From Terriglobia bacterium (GTDB lineage Bacteria > Acidobacteriota > Terriglobia > Bryobacterales > UBA6623), in assembly GCA_009841225.1 (NCBI GenBank), contig VXMF01000039.1, positions 1 to 64,000 on the forward strand: a stretch of 64,000 nt of DNA. The letters are read 5' to 3'. A program made the translations under genes and the position numbers. Position 1 is the first letter of the stretch. Each line of letters begins with the position of its first letter. Below, one piece after another: positions 18,765-26,865 of this stretch. The notes under the pieces were generated by a model. The model searched no databases. It saw only the letters and a program-made list of their open reading frames with translations, and had not been told where the DNA came from.

Positions 18765-19337
18765 CTAGCTCTTCGCAGTCCAGAGCCGCCGCTTGTCGCT
18801 CCAAGGCATGCGCCGGTCCAGCCACGGGCCGAACGGACCCTCGGGCGGGCGGTCCGTGCCCAGCACGGCTACGGCACTGGCGCGCCCGGCCAGGGCGGGC
18901 AGGACCGTTTCCGGGGCCACCGCCCGGATCAGGGCCCAGTCCGCTTGCCCGCTCCAGTTTTCGATTCGGCATGCGCAGACGCTGACATTAGCATGCGCAC
19001 GGGCCGCCATGCGCAGAAAGCTAGCCTTCTTGCGCTTGGAATCGACCAACGTGACGGCTGTTTCGGGGCGCAGGACCGCAAACGGCATTCCGGGAAACCC
19101 GCCGCCCGAGCCGACGTCGACGGCCGAGGCCATGGCTGGCAGCTCGCGGTGCAGGAACGCCGCTTCCCCGAAGTGCCGCCGGGCTGCCTCGCGGGGATCC
19201 TTCACCGCTGTCAGGTTGATGCGCCGGTTCCACTTCTGCAGCAGCTCGAAGTGTTCGCGGAGGCCCGCCAGTTGCGCGGCGTCAGGCGAGATTCCAAGTT
19301 CCGCAAGCACCTCGTCGAGGGATTCCTCGAACGTCAT
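18765..19337 (-). CDS. rsmG: 16S rRNA (guanine-N7)-methyltransferase RsmG
   Basis: Methylates G527 (E. coli numbering) of 16S rRNA. The 190-residue protein has the class I SAM-binding motif VDVGSGGGFPGMPFA near residue 75 and the basic LVDSKRKKASFL segment typical of GidB. The ATG overlaps the mnmG stop in an ATGA arrangement, so translation is probably coupled. The 147-nt downstream spacer to parA holds the parS sites. Confidence 0.94.
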   Translation of the reverse strand: MTFEESLDEVLAELGISPDAAQLAGLREHFELLQKWNRRINLTAVKDPREAARRHFGEAAFLHRELPAMASAVDVGSGGGFPGMPFAVLRPETAVTLVDSKRKKASFLRMAARAHANVSVCACRIENWSGQADWALIRAVAPETVLPALAGRASAVAVLGTDRPPEGPFGPWLDRRMPWSDKRRLWTAKS

Positions 19338-21196
19338 GCGCCCAGGTGCATGTCGAGGATCGAAATCGCGGCAGGCGTCACGCCCGGAATGCGGCCTGCC
19401 TGTCCCAGGGTTCTCGGACGTACCCGCTCCATCTTCTCGACCACTTCGTTCGACAGGCCCGGCAGCCCGCGGTACTGGAACTGCTCGGGGATCCCGCGGG
19501 CCTCGGCCTTTTCCAGGCGGGCGATTTGCCGGCGCTGCTGCTCCAGGTAGCCCACGTATTTGAACTCGGTCTCGATCGCTTTCCAGTCAGCCCGGCGCAG
19601 GGACGCTCCCAGCTTTGCCGGAAACGAGCCGCGCAGGTCGTTGATGACGACCTCCGGCCGCCGCAGCAACTGGCCGAGGCTGACGCGAGTGCCCGGCTGG
19701 CCGATCGTCTCGTAGAGCGAGCTTGAAAGGCTCGGCTTGTGTTCGCTCAGGAAGCGCGCGACGGCATCGCGCGCCGCGCAGGTCGACTCGTACTTGCTCC
19801 AGTGCTCGTCGCTGATCGTCCCGGCAGCGCGGGCCAAGGGCGTCAGCCTGCGGTCGGCGTTGTCGATGCGCAGGTGGAGCCGGAATTCGGCCCTCGACGT
19901 GAACATTCGATAGGGTTCGTCGGTCCCCTTGGTGACCAGGTCGTCGATCAGGATTCCGATGTAGGCGTCTGTGCGAGCGAGCACCAGCGGCTCGCGCCCG
20001 CTCACGGCGCGGGCGGAATTGATGCCGGCCAGCAAGCCTTGGCAGGCGGCCTCCTCGTACCCCGTCGTGCCGTTGATCTGGCCGGCTAGGTACAGGCCCC
20101 GGATTCGTTTGGTCTCTAGGCTGGCGCGCAGCTCGGTGGCATCCACCGAGTCGTACTCGATCGCGTAGCCGGGCCGGATCATCTCTGCCCGCTCCAAGCC
20201 CGGCACCGACGCCACCATCTGTTCTTGGACATCGATCGGCATGCTGGTGGACATTCCGTTGACGTAGACCTCGTTTGTATCGAGGCCCTCCGGCTCGAGG
20301 AATATCTGATGCCGCCGCCGATCCGGAAACTTGACGATCTTGTCCTCGATCGAGGGGCAGTAGCGCGGTCCCACGCCCTCTATCTGACCGCTGTAGAGCG
20401 GCGACCGCCGCAAGCTGTCCTGCAGGACTTGGTGGGTCCGCTCATTGGTATAGGCGATGTGGCATTGGATCTGCTCGCGCTCGATCGACTCGGTGCGGAA
20501 CGAAAACGGAGTTGGCACAGCATCGCCCGGCTGGGCTTCGAAGGCATCCCAGTCAATCGTCCGGCCATCGAGCCGAGGGGGCGTGCCAGTCTTCAGTCGG
20601 CAACACCTAAACCCTTGATTGCGCAAGACTTCTCCCAGCATTACAGATGCCGGCTCGCCGCTTCTTCCGGCTGGATAGGTGCGTTCGCCGATATGCACCA
20701 AGCCATTGAGGAAGGTCCCGGTCGTGATGATCACGGCGCCGGCCTCGATCGAGCGGCCGTCCCGCAGCTCGACGCCGCGAATCCGCCCGCCCTGGGTCAG
20801 CAGGCCGATCACCTCGGCCTGCTTGATGTCCAGGTTGGGCTCGTTCTCGAGCAGCCGCCGCATGTGGACGCGGTAGAGCTTCTTGTCGCACTGCGCTCGC
20901 GGCGACCAGACTGCGGGCCCTCGGCTGGTGTTGAGCAGTCGGAATTGGATGCCGACCTCGTCGGTGACCTGCCCCATCACGCCGCCCAGCGCGTCGATTT
21001 CGCGCACTAGGTGGCCTTTGGCGATCCCGCCCACGGCCGGATTGCACGACATCTGCGCGATCAGGTCCAAGTTCAGGGTGACCAGCGCCACCCTGGCACC
21101 GATCCGGGCGGCTGCCACGGACGCCTCGCAGCCGGCGTGGCCGGCCCCGATCACGATCACGTCGTAGCGATCCGAACCTGTTAGACCCTGCGGCAC
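19334..21196 (-). CDS. mnmG: tRNA uridine 5-carboxymethylaminomethyl modification enzyme MnmG
   Basis: FAD-dependent partner of MnmE that installs the cmnm5 group on U34 of certain tRNAs. The 620-residue length is normal. The N-terminal Rossmann motif VIGAGHAGCEAS is near residue 15, MSCNPAVGGIAKGHLVREID follows, and the C-terminal helical domain ends with the usual ISILDMHL. The start is a GTG at 21196 with a G-rich stretch upstream. mnmE is not in the window. It leads the rsmG-parA-parB unit and is transcribed divergently from purD. Confidence 0.95.
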   Translation of the reverse strand: MPQGLTGSDRYDVIVIGAGHAGCEASVAAARIGARVALVTLNLDLIAQMSCNPAVGGIAKGHLVREIDALGGVMGQVTDEVGIQFRLLNTSRGPAVWSPRAQCDKKLYRVHMRRLLENEPNLDIKQAEVIGLLTQGGRIRGVELRDGRSIEAGAVIITTGTFLNGLVHIGERTYPAGRSGEPASVMLGEVLRNQGFRCCRLKTGTPPRLDGRTIDWDAFEAQPGDAVPTPFSFRTESIEREQIQCHIAYTNERTHQVLQDSLRRSPLYSGQIEGVGPRYCPSIEDKIVKFPDRRRHQIFLEPEGLDTNEVYVNGMSTSMPIDVQEQMVASVPGLERAEMIRPGYAIEYDSVDATELRASLETKRIRGLYLAGQINGTTGYEEAACQGLLAGINSARAVSGREPLVLARTDAYIGILIDDLVTKGTDEPYRMFTSRAEFRLHLRIDNADRRLTPLARAAGTISDEHWSKYESTCAARDAVARFLSEHKPSLSSSLYETIGQPGTRVSLGQLLRRPEVVINDLRGSFPAKLGASLRRADWKAIETEFKYVGYLEQQRRQIARLEKAEARGIPEQFQYRGLPGLSNEVVEKMERVRPRTLGQAGRIPGVTPAAISILDMHLGA

Positions 21197-21267
21197 GGCA
21201 CCGCCCCCCGTCCTGTTATTCTAGGCCCTTGCGTCTGGGCTGCGGGCCGGGCTGCTTAGAGTCCCCG

Positions 21268-22551
21268 ATGAAGATCCTTGTTGTTGGCGGTGGCGGCCGC
21301 GAGCACGCGATGGCTTGGCGCGCTTCCCAAGATCCCGGCGTGGAGCGCGTCTATGGCGTTCCCGGCAATGCGGGAATGGCCGCAGATATTGGTTGTGTTT
21401 CCGGCAATATACTGGATCCGCAAGAGATGGCCTCGCTGGCCGAGTATCTCGGAGCCGACTGCACGGTTGTCGGCCCGGAAGCACCGCTGGTCGCGGGCAT
21501 CGTGGACGAGTTCAACAGCCGGGGCCTTGGCATCGTAGGTCCGACGCGGGTCGCTGCGCAGCTGGAGGGGAGCAAGGCGTTTGCGAAGGACTTCCTCCTG
21601 GAATGTGGCTTGCCCACAGCAAAATCCGTCCTGCTCGATGACGTGCGCGGCGTGGACGCTGCCGTGGGACAGTTCGGCTACCCGGTCGCATTGAAGGCCG
21701 ACGGGCTGGCCGCCGGCAAGGGCGTCATCATCGTCGAGGACGAGGCGCAGGCCCGTGCCACCGCGCGGGAAATGCTCGCCGGGAATGTCGTCGGCGACGC
21801 CGGAAGGCGCGTCTTGGTAGAACAGTTTCTAGCCGGTGAAGAGGTTAGCTTCATGGTGCTGAGCGATGGCGAGGCATTCTGCGCGCTGCCCGCGACACAG
21901 GACCACAAGCGCGCGCTGGAGGGAGACCGGGGCCCGAACACCGGCGGCATGGGTGCCTACTGCGACGACTCGATCATCACCGGCGCGATGCGCGACCGCA
22001 TCGTGGACACCATCGTCGAGCCCGCTCTGGCGGGCATGCGTCGGCGCGGCACTCCATTCAAGGGCTTCCTCTACTGCGGCCTGATGCTCACCGAGGACGG
22101 TCCGCAGGTGTTGGAGTTTAACGTCCGCTTGGGCGATCCGGAGACACAGCCGCTGCTGTACCGCCTCGAGGGCGGCTTCGCGGAACTGCTGGCGAGCGCC
22201 GCGAGGGGTGTTCTGGATCCCTCGCTTGTACGGGCGGGCGAGAGGCCGACGGCTTGCGTCGTGATGGCCTCGGAGGGATATCCGGGCAGCTATCCGAAGG
22301 GTCGTCCCATCAGCGGCCTGTCCGCCGCCGAGCAGCTGGGCGCGAAGGTATTTCATGCCGGCACGGCCCTGGCCGGAGGCGCGCCTGCGACCTCCGGCGG
22401 GCGCGTGCTCGGCGTTACGGCCAGGGGGGAGAGCCTCGAGGCGGCGCTGTCGCTGACATACCAGGCCGTCGGGGCGATCCGTTTCGAGGGAGCTCAATAT
22501 CGCCGCGACATAGGCCGCCGGGGCTTGGAGCGGGTCGCGGCCCGGAGCTAG
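21268..22551 (+). CDS. purD: Phosphoribosylamine-glycine ligase
   Basis: GAR synthetase of the purine pathway, an ATP-grasp ligase of 427 residues. It starts with MKILVVGGGGREHAMAW and contains LKADGLAAGKGV in the ATP-grasp domain, QDHKRALEGDRGPNTGGMGAY, and LEFNVRLGDPETQ near the metal site. The ATG at 21268 is chosen because it begins the conserved N-terminus. TGTTATTCT at 21214-21222 is a possible extended -10. The other pur genes are not present. The next gene follows after 14 nt. Confidence 0.95.
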   Translation: MKILVVGGGGREHAMAWRASQDPGVERVYGVPGNAGMAADIGCVSGNILDPQEMASLAEYLGADCTVVGPEAPLVAGIVDEFNSRGLGIVGPTRVAAQLEGSKAFAKDFLLECGLPTAKSVLLDDVRGVDAAVGQFGYPVALKADGLAAGKGVIIVEDEAQARATAREMLAGNVVGDAGRRVLVEQFLAGEEVSFMVLSDGEAFCALPATQDHKRALEGDRGPNTGGMGAYCDDSIITGAMRDRIVDTIVEPALAGMRRRGTPFKGFLYCGLMLTEDGPQVLEFNVRLGDPETQPLLYRLEGGFAELLASAARGVLDPSLVRAGERPTACVVMASEGYPGSYPKGRPISGLSAAEQLGAKVFHAGTALAGGAPATSGGRVLGVTARGESLEAALSLTYQAVGAIRFEGAQYRRDIGRRGLERVAARS

Positions 22552-22565
22552 GAGCGGAGAGCAAC

Positions 22566-23579
22566 ATGCGCATCGGATTGGTCGGCACGGGGGCGATCTC
22601 CCACAAACACGCGGAGAGCTACGGCGCGATCGGCTACGACTTGGTGGCCTGCTCGAACCGCGGCCGGGAGAAGGGCGAGCAGTTCGCGTCGCAGTACGGC
22701 TGCGACTTCGTGCCGGACTATTCCGACCTCTGCGCCCGCGCGGACATCGACATCGTCGACGTCTGCACGTTCCCGGATTCGCACGTTGAAATCTGCCGGA
22801 GTGCGGCGGCGAACGGCAAGCATGTCTTGCTGCAGAAGCCCATGGCGCTCACCCTGGATGACTGCCGCACCATGATCGGACTGTGCGCGGATGCCGACGT
22901 GCGACTCGGCGTGATCAGCCAGCACCGCTTCGACGAGAGCTCGATCTTCCTCAAGCGCGCCATCGGAGAAGGGCGGCTCGGGAGGGTCCTGCAGGTTGAC
23001 GGCTACGTCAAGTGGCATCGGCCGCAGAGCTACTACGACCGGCCGGGCAAGGGCACCTGGGCGGTGGAAGGGGGCGGCGCCTTGATCAACCAGGGCATTC
23101 ACACCGCGGATGTGATGCAGTACTTGGGCGGTCCGGTCAAACGCGCCTTCGCGCACTGGCAGCTCGGCGCGACGCATGCGATGGAGGCCGAGGATCTTGT
23201 CAACGCCGTGCTGGTCTACGAAAGCGGTGCCGGCGGGGTGCTGCAGGCGGCTACCGCGGCTTTGCCGGGCTATCCGGAGCGGATCGAGATCCACGGCTCG
23301 AAGGGGACGGCGATCATCACCGGCGACCAGCTCACAGCGTGGGATGTCGATGGCGATAGCGGTGACGACGCGCCTCTGGCCAGCGGAGTCGATTCCGGCG
23401 CGGCCGATCCGATGGCGATTTCGATCGCGAACCTTCAGCGGCAATTCCAGGATTTCGGCCGTGCGGTGCGCGAGGGTGGCGCGCCGCTAGTCGATGGCGC
23501 CGAGGGCCTCTCGGCACTGCGCTTCGTGCTCGGCGTGTACGAATCGGCTCGCACCGGCGCCCCGGTGGACTTGGCCTAG
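22566..23579 (+). CDS. Gfo/Idh/MocA family oxidoreductase
   Basis: A 337-residue NAD(P)-dependent dehydrogenase of the Gfo/Idh/MocA family, usually acting on sugars, inositols or their derivatives. The N-terminal Rossmann motif is GLVGTGAISHKHA, with the EKP-like motif present as LLQKPMAL near residue 94. The C-terminal domain has GGGALINQGIHTADVMQYLGG, placing the family's catalytic His near residue 180. AGGAGCGGAG precedes the ATG. It is close behind purD and probably shares its transcript, but no pathway link is evident and the substrate cannot be told. Confidence 0.85.
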   Translation: MRIGLVGTGAISHKHAESYGAIGYDLVACSNRGREKGEQFASQYGCDFVPDYSDLCARADIDIVDVCTFPDSHVEICRSAAANGKHVLLQKPMALTLDDCRTMIGLCADADVRLGVISQHRFDESSIFLKRAIGEGRLGRVLQVDGYVKWHRPQSYYDRPGKGTWAVEGGGALINQGIHTADVMQYLGGPVKRAFAHWQLGATHAMEAEDLVNAVLVYESGAGGVLQAATAALPGYPERIEIHGSKGTAIITGDQLTAWDVDGDSGDDAPLASGVDSGAADPMAISIANLQRQFQDFGRAVREGGAPLVDGAEGLSALRFVLGVYESARTGAPVDLA

Positions 23580-23606
23580 CGCGGGCCGCTTGGCAAGGCC
23601 CGTAGC

Positions 23607-23612
23607 TATAAT
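23607..23612 (+). promoter_or_regulatory. -10 box upstream of greA
   Basis: A perfect TATAAT lies 86 nt before the greA ATG. A TTGGCA at 23590 is only 11 nt away, too close for a standard -35. The intervening leader contains complementary CCGGAG (23643-23648) and CTCCGG (23667-23672) arms that could form a hairpin. Confidence 0.4.
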
Positions 23613-23698
23613 CGGGGGGTAGGCGGCTAGCCAGTCGGCTTGCCGGAGGAGCCGCCCGGCGCGCCGCTCCGGGCTGTCCGCCGCCTTGTCGGGTACCG

Positions 23699-24178
23699 AT
23701 GCGCCTCAGCGTTATCAAGAAGATCGAAGACGAGATCCGCACGATCGAGGCGGAACTGCTCGACAAGCTGCCCAAGGAAATCCAGAAGGCCCGCGAACAC
23801 GGCGACCTCAGCGAGAACGCCGAATATGCCTCCGCGAAAGAGCGCCAGCGTTTGCTCAATGCGCGCTTGGCACAGCTGGTCCAGCGCTTGGCCAAGCTGC
23901 GGCTGATCGACCTGACGAAGATCCCCAAGGATGCCGTGGGCTTGGGCTCAACGGTCGTCCTCTATGACGTCGATGAAGACCGGGAGATCACGTACGAACT
24001 GGTGACTTCGGAAGAGTCCGACGCCGCGGCTGGCAAGATCTCAACCACCTCGCCCATCGGTCGGTCCCTCATCGGCAAGCGAGAGGGGGACAGCGCCACG
24101 GCGCACACTCCCCGGGGCAGCAAGGAGTTTGAGGTGGTGAGCATGCAGACGCTCTTCAGCAAGGGTGGCGGCGAGTAG
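23699..24178 (+). CDS. greA: Transcription elongation factor GreA
   Basis: Binds the RNA polymerase secondary channel and promotes cleavage of backtracked RNA. The 159-residue protein has the N-terminal coiled coil with the acidic tip REHGDLSENAEY (residues about 33-44), whose Asp and Glu carry the cleavage activity, and a C-terminal FKBP-like domain with TSPIGRSLIGKREGD. The ATG at 23699 gives the family length. A phosphatidyltransferase gene follows by 8 nt. Confidence 0.93.
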   Translation: MRLSVIKKIEDEIRTIEAELLDKLPKEIQKAREHGDLSENAEYASAKERQRLLNARLAQLVQRLAKLRLIDLTKIPKDAVGLGSTVVLYDVDEDREITYELVTSEESDAAAGKISTTSPIGRSLIGKREGDSATAHTPRGSKEFEVVSMQTLFSKGGGE

Positions 24179-24186
24179 GGCCAGGC

Positions 24187-24858
24187 ATGTCGTTCACGGG
24201 GACCATTGGCAGCGGTTTCGGCAAGGTGCTCTCCGCCTTGGTGCGCTGGCTGACGCTCAGCGGCATACATCCGAACGTGCTGACTTTGATCGGCTTGGTC
24301 GTCAACGGCGCCGCCGCCTGGATCCTCGCCCGCGGAGAGTTCCTCTATGGCGGCCTGATCATCCTGTCGGCCGCGATATTCGATCTGACCGACGGCGCGG
24401 TAGCGCGCAGCGCGAACAAGGTCACGCGCTTCGGCGCGTTCTTGGATTCGGTCATGGATCGTTACTCCGACTTGATCCTGCTGACGGGACTGCTCGTCCA
24501 CTACGCACGTATCGAGCGCTTCAGCTACATCGTCCTGACGGCGGTCGTGATGACCGGTACGGTGCTGGTGAGCTACAGCCGGGCGCGGGCCGAGAACTTG
24601 ATTCCGCAGTGCAAGGTTGGATTCATGGAACGCCCCGAGCGGATCGTGCTGCTCATCATCGGTGCCCTGTTCAACCGCATGGCACCCGTGCTGTGGGTGA
24701 TGGCGGTGCTTTCTAACCTGACAGTGGTCCATCGGATCGTGCACACCTGGAGGGAGAGCCGCAAGCGGGCGGAGGTCGAGGCCTCGGATCCTGTCGCAGC
24801 CGCAGAAACGGGCACGTCGGGCCAGGCGGAACTGCACGAGGGCTATCGCTCGGTCTAG
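24187..24858 (+). CDS. CDP-alcohol phosphatidyltransferase
   Basis: A 223-residue integral membrane enzyme that transfers a phosphatidyl group from CDP-diacylglycerol or a related donor to an alcohol. The family signature DG-x2-AR-x8-G-x3-D-x3-D is complete around residues 72-94 (DGAVAR, then GAFLDSVMD). About six membrane segments are expected. The FMERPERIVLL segment recalls phosphatidylinositol-phosphate-synthase-like members, but PgsA-like and other acceptors are possible. It follows greA by 8 nt. The charged C-terminal tail is presumably cytoplasmic. The gene converges with a GH15 gene 15 nt away. Confidence 0.85.
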   Translation: MSFTGTIGSGFGKVLSALVRWLTLSGIHPNVLTLIGLVVNGAAAWILARGEFLYGGLIILSAAIFDLTDGAVARSANKVTRFGAFLDSVMDRYSDLILLTGLLVHYARIERFSYIVLTAVVMTGTVLVSYSRARAENLIPQCKVGFMERPERIVLLIIGALFNRMAPVLWVMAVLSNLTVVHRIVHTWRESRKRAEVEASDPVAAAETGTSGQAELHEGYRSV

Positions 24859-24873
24859 CTAGCCGCCGCGAGA

Positions 24874-26676
24874 CTATCCGGCCTGCAGGTGCCGGTTCAG
24901 GCAGAACGCCGCGCTGATCAAGCCTAGGTGCGTGAACGCTTGGGGGAAGTTGCCCAGCGCCTGGCCGCTCGAACCGATCTGCTCGGCGAACAGACCGAGT
25001 GGGTTGGCGTAGGTCAGCATCTTTTCGAAGATCAGCCGCGCCTCGTCCACGCGTCCCGCCCGGGTGAGCGATTCCACCAGCCAGAACGTGCACACGCTGA
25101 AGGTGCCCTCGGTGCCTGACAGGCCGTCGCCCGCCCCCTTGCCGATCTCGTAGCGATAGACCAGCGAGTCGGAGACCAATTCATCCATCGTGCGGTCTAG
25201 GGTCGACAGCATGCGGGGGTCGGTGGGCGATACGAAGCGCACCAGTGGCATTAGCAAGTTGCTGGCGTCTAGGGCGTCCGCGCCGTAGTACTGCACGAAT
25301 GCCTGCCGCTCGCGGCTCCATCCGTAGCGCATGATCGACTCGTAGATGCGGTCCCTGGCGCTGCGCAGCCACTCCCGGTTGTTGGGCAAGCCGCGCTTGA
25401 GCGCGAGCCGCAGCCCTCTGTCGAGGGCAACCCAGCATTGCATCTTCGAGTAGACGAATTGGCGCTGGCCGCCGCGCACCTCCCAGATGCCATCGTCCGG
25501 AGTCTCCCAGTGGCGGGCGACCCAGCGGAGCATCATGCGGATCTTGACCCAGAGGTCGTACGAGACTTGCGTGACGTACTTGTCGTACAGGTAGACCGAG
25601 TCGAGCAGTTCGCCGTAGATGTCCAGCTGCAGTTGCTGGACAGCGGCATTGCCGATCCGGACAGGCCCCGAGCCGCGATAGCCCTCGAGGTGCGGCAGTT
25701 CGATTTCGGGGATCTCGGGACTGCCGTCAATGCAATACATGATCTGCAGAGGGCCGGTCGGCGCGTCGTGCTCCCGAACGCGCGCCTCCAGCCAGCCCAT
25801 GAAGTTCGCGGCCTCCTCGGTATAGCCCAGGCGCAGAAACGCGTAGATCGTGAACGCGGCGTCGCGAATCCAGGTGTACCGGTAGTCCCAGTTGCGCTCG
25901 CCGCCGATCTCCTCCGGCAGGCTGCAGGTCGCCGCGGCCACGATCGCGCCCGTCGGCTCGAACGTCAGCAGCTTGAGAGCGAGCGCGCTGCGCTCGACCA
26001 TTTCGCGCCAGCGGCCCTCGTAGCGTCCCTTGTTGAGCCATGTCCGCCAGTACTGGGTGGTGCGCTCAAGGGCCGCCTGCCCGTCCGCTGGCGCTTGGAT
26101 CAGCCGCCGGCCCTCCCCGGCCCCGCCCTGCCGGAACACGAACACGACCTGCTCCCCGGGCTCGAGCACGAACTCGGCCTGGACCCCCTTGCCCGTCTGC
26201 TGCAGCGGAATCGGGCTCAAGAGCGCGAAGTCGGCCCCCGTCGCGCTGAACACCGCCCCTTCCGGCACGATCTCGGTGCGGTGCTTTGCCCGGGCGTAGT
26301 CGTAGGCGGGTTCGCAGTCGAGGCGGCACGGGAGCATGCCGCGCACGGAGTGCACAATCCGCACGATTTCGTGCTGCTGGTTGTCGCCGCGCTCGCTGAT
26401 TGGCATAAAGTCGATCACTTCGCCCACTCCCTCCTCGCTCAGGAAGCGCGTGATCAGAATGTTCGTCTCGGGCAGGTAAAGCTGGCGGTGCGAGCTGTCG
26501 TGCTCGACGGCGATCTTGAAGGAGCCTCCCTTCTTGTCGTCGAGGATGGCCCCGAATACGCTGGGGGAATCGAAATGCGGCAGGCAGCACCAATCGATCG
26601 CCCCGTCGTTAGCCACCAGCGCCACCGAGCGCAGGTTGCCAATGACTCCGTAGGATTCAATGGGCTTGTAGGGCAT
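24874..26676 (-). CDS. Glycoside hydrolase family 15 protein (glucoamylase/trehalase-like)
   Basis: A 600-residue cytoplasmic protein beginning with PIESYGVIGNLRSVALVANDGAIDW, shortened here, the typical start of bacterial GH15 enzymes. The (alpha/alpha)6-barrel segments include NWDYRYTWIRDAAFT and the two candidate catalytic glutamates, one in GIWEVRGG and one in the ESLTRAGR region after GTEGTF. Family members hydrolyse alpha-glucosides such as trehalose or dextrin. There is no signal peptide. It is transcribed divergently from argS across 189 nt, with no sugar-related gene next to it, so the physiological substrate is open. Confidence 0.9.
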   Translation of the reverse strand: MPYKPIESYGVIGNLRSVALVANDGAIDWCCLPHFDSPSVFGAILDDKKGGSFKIAVEHDSSHRQLYLPETNILITRFLSEEGVGEVIDFMPISERGDNQQHEIVRIVHSVRGMLPCRLDCEPAYDYARAKHRTEIVPEGAVFSATGADFALLSPIPLQQTGKGVQAEFVLEPGEQVVFVFRQGGAGEGRRLIQAPADGQAALERTTQYWRTWLNKGRYEGRWREMVERSALALKLLTFEPTGAIVAAATCSLPEEIGGERNWDYRYTWIRDAAFTIYAFLRLGYTEEAANFMGWLEARVREHDAPTGPLQIMYCIDGSPEIPEIELPHLEGYRGSGPVRIGNAAVQQLQLDIYGELLDSVYLYDKYVTQVSYDLWVKIRMMLRWVARHWETPDDGIWEVRGGQRQFVYSKMQCWVALDRGLRLALKRGLPNNREWLRSARDRIYESIMRYGWSRERQAFVQYYGADALDASNLLMPLVRFVSPTDPRMLSTLDRTMDELVSDSLVYRYEIGKGAGDGLSGTEGTFSVCTFWLVESLTRAGRVDEARLIFEKMLTYANPLGLFAEQIGSSGQALGNFPQAFTHLGLISAAFCLNRHLQAG

Positions 26677-26800
26677 GGGCTCCCCCCGGTTCGACGCAGG
26701 GTATCGCAGTCTACCCGCCGCCCGCGCTAGCTGTCAATCCAGTAGGCCTGCATCGCCGAAGAAGCGCAAGCTGCTCTTGCAACGGCTTCGTTACCCCTGT

Positions 26801-26808
26801 GCTAGACT
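26801..26808 (+). promoter_or_regulatory. Candidate extended -10 for argS
   Basis: GTGCTAGACTC here is identical to the string upstream of dnaA; the TAGACT core is at 26803-26808 and the TG of the extended element sits three bases before it at 26800-26801. The nearest TTG-type -35 (TTGCAA at 26777) is 20 nt away, longer than optimal. The argS ATG is 57 nt downstream. Confidence 0.4.
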
Positions 26809-26865
26809 CCGAATTTCGGGAGCGCGCAGATCCTGCCAGCTCCGCCCTTGCGGGCTTTCGGACCT

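Noticed and set aside
23590..23612. TTGGCA and TATAAT as a complete sigma-70 promoter for greA
   Set aside because: The spacing is only 11 nt; the TATAAT alone is retained as a -10 candidate.
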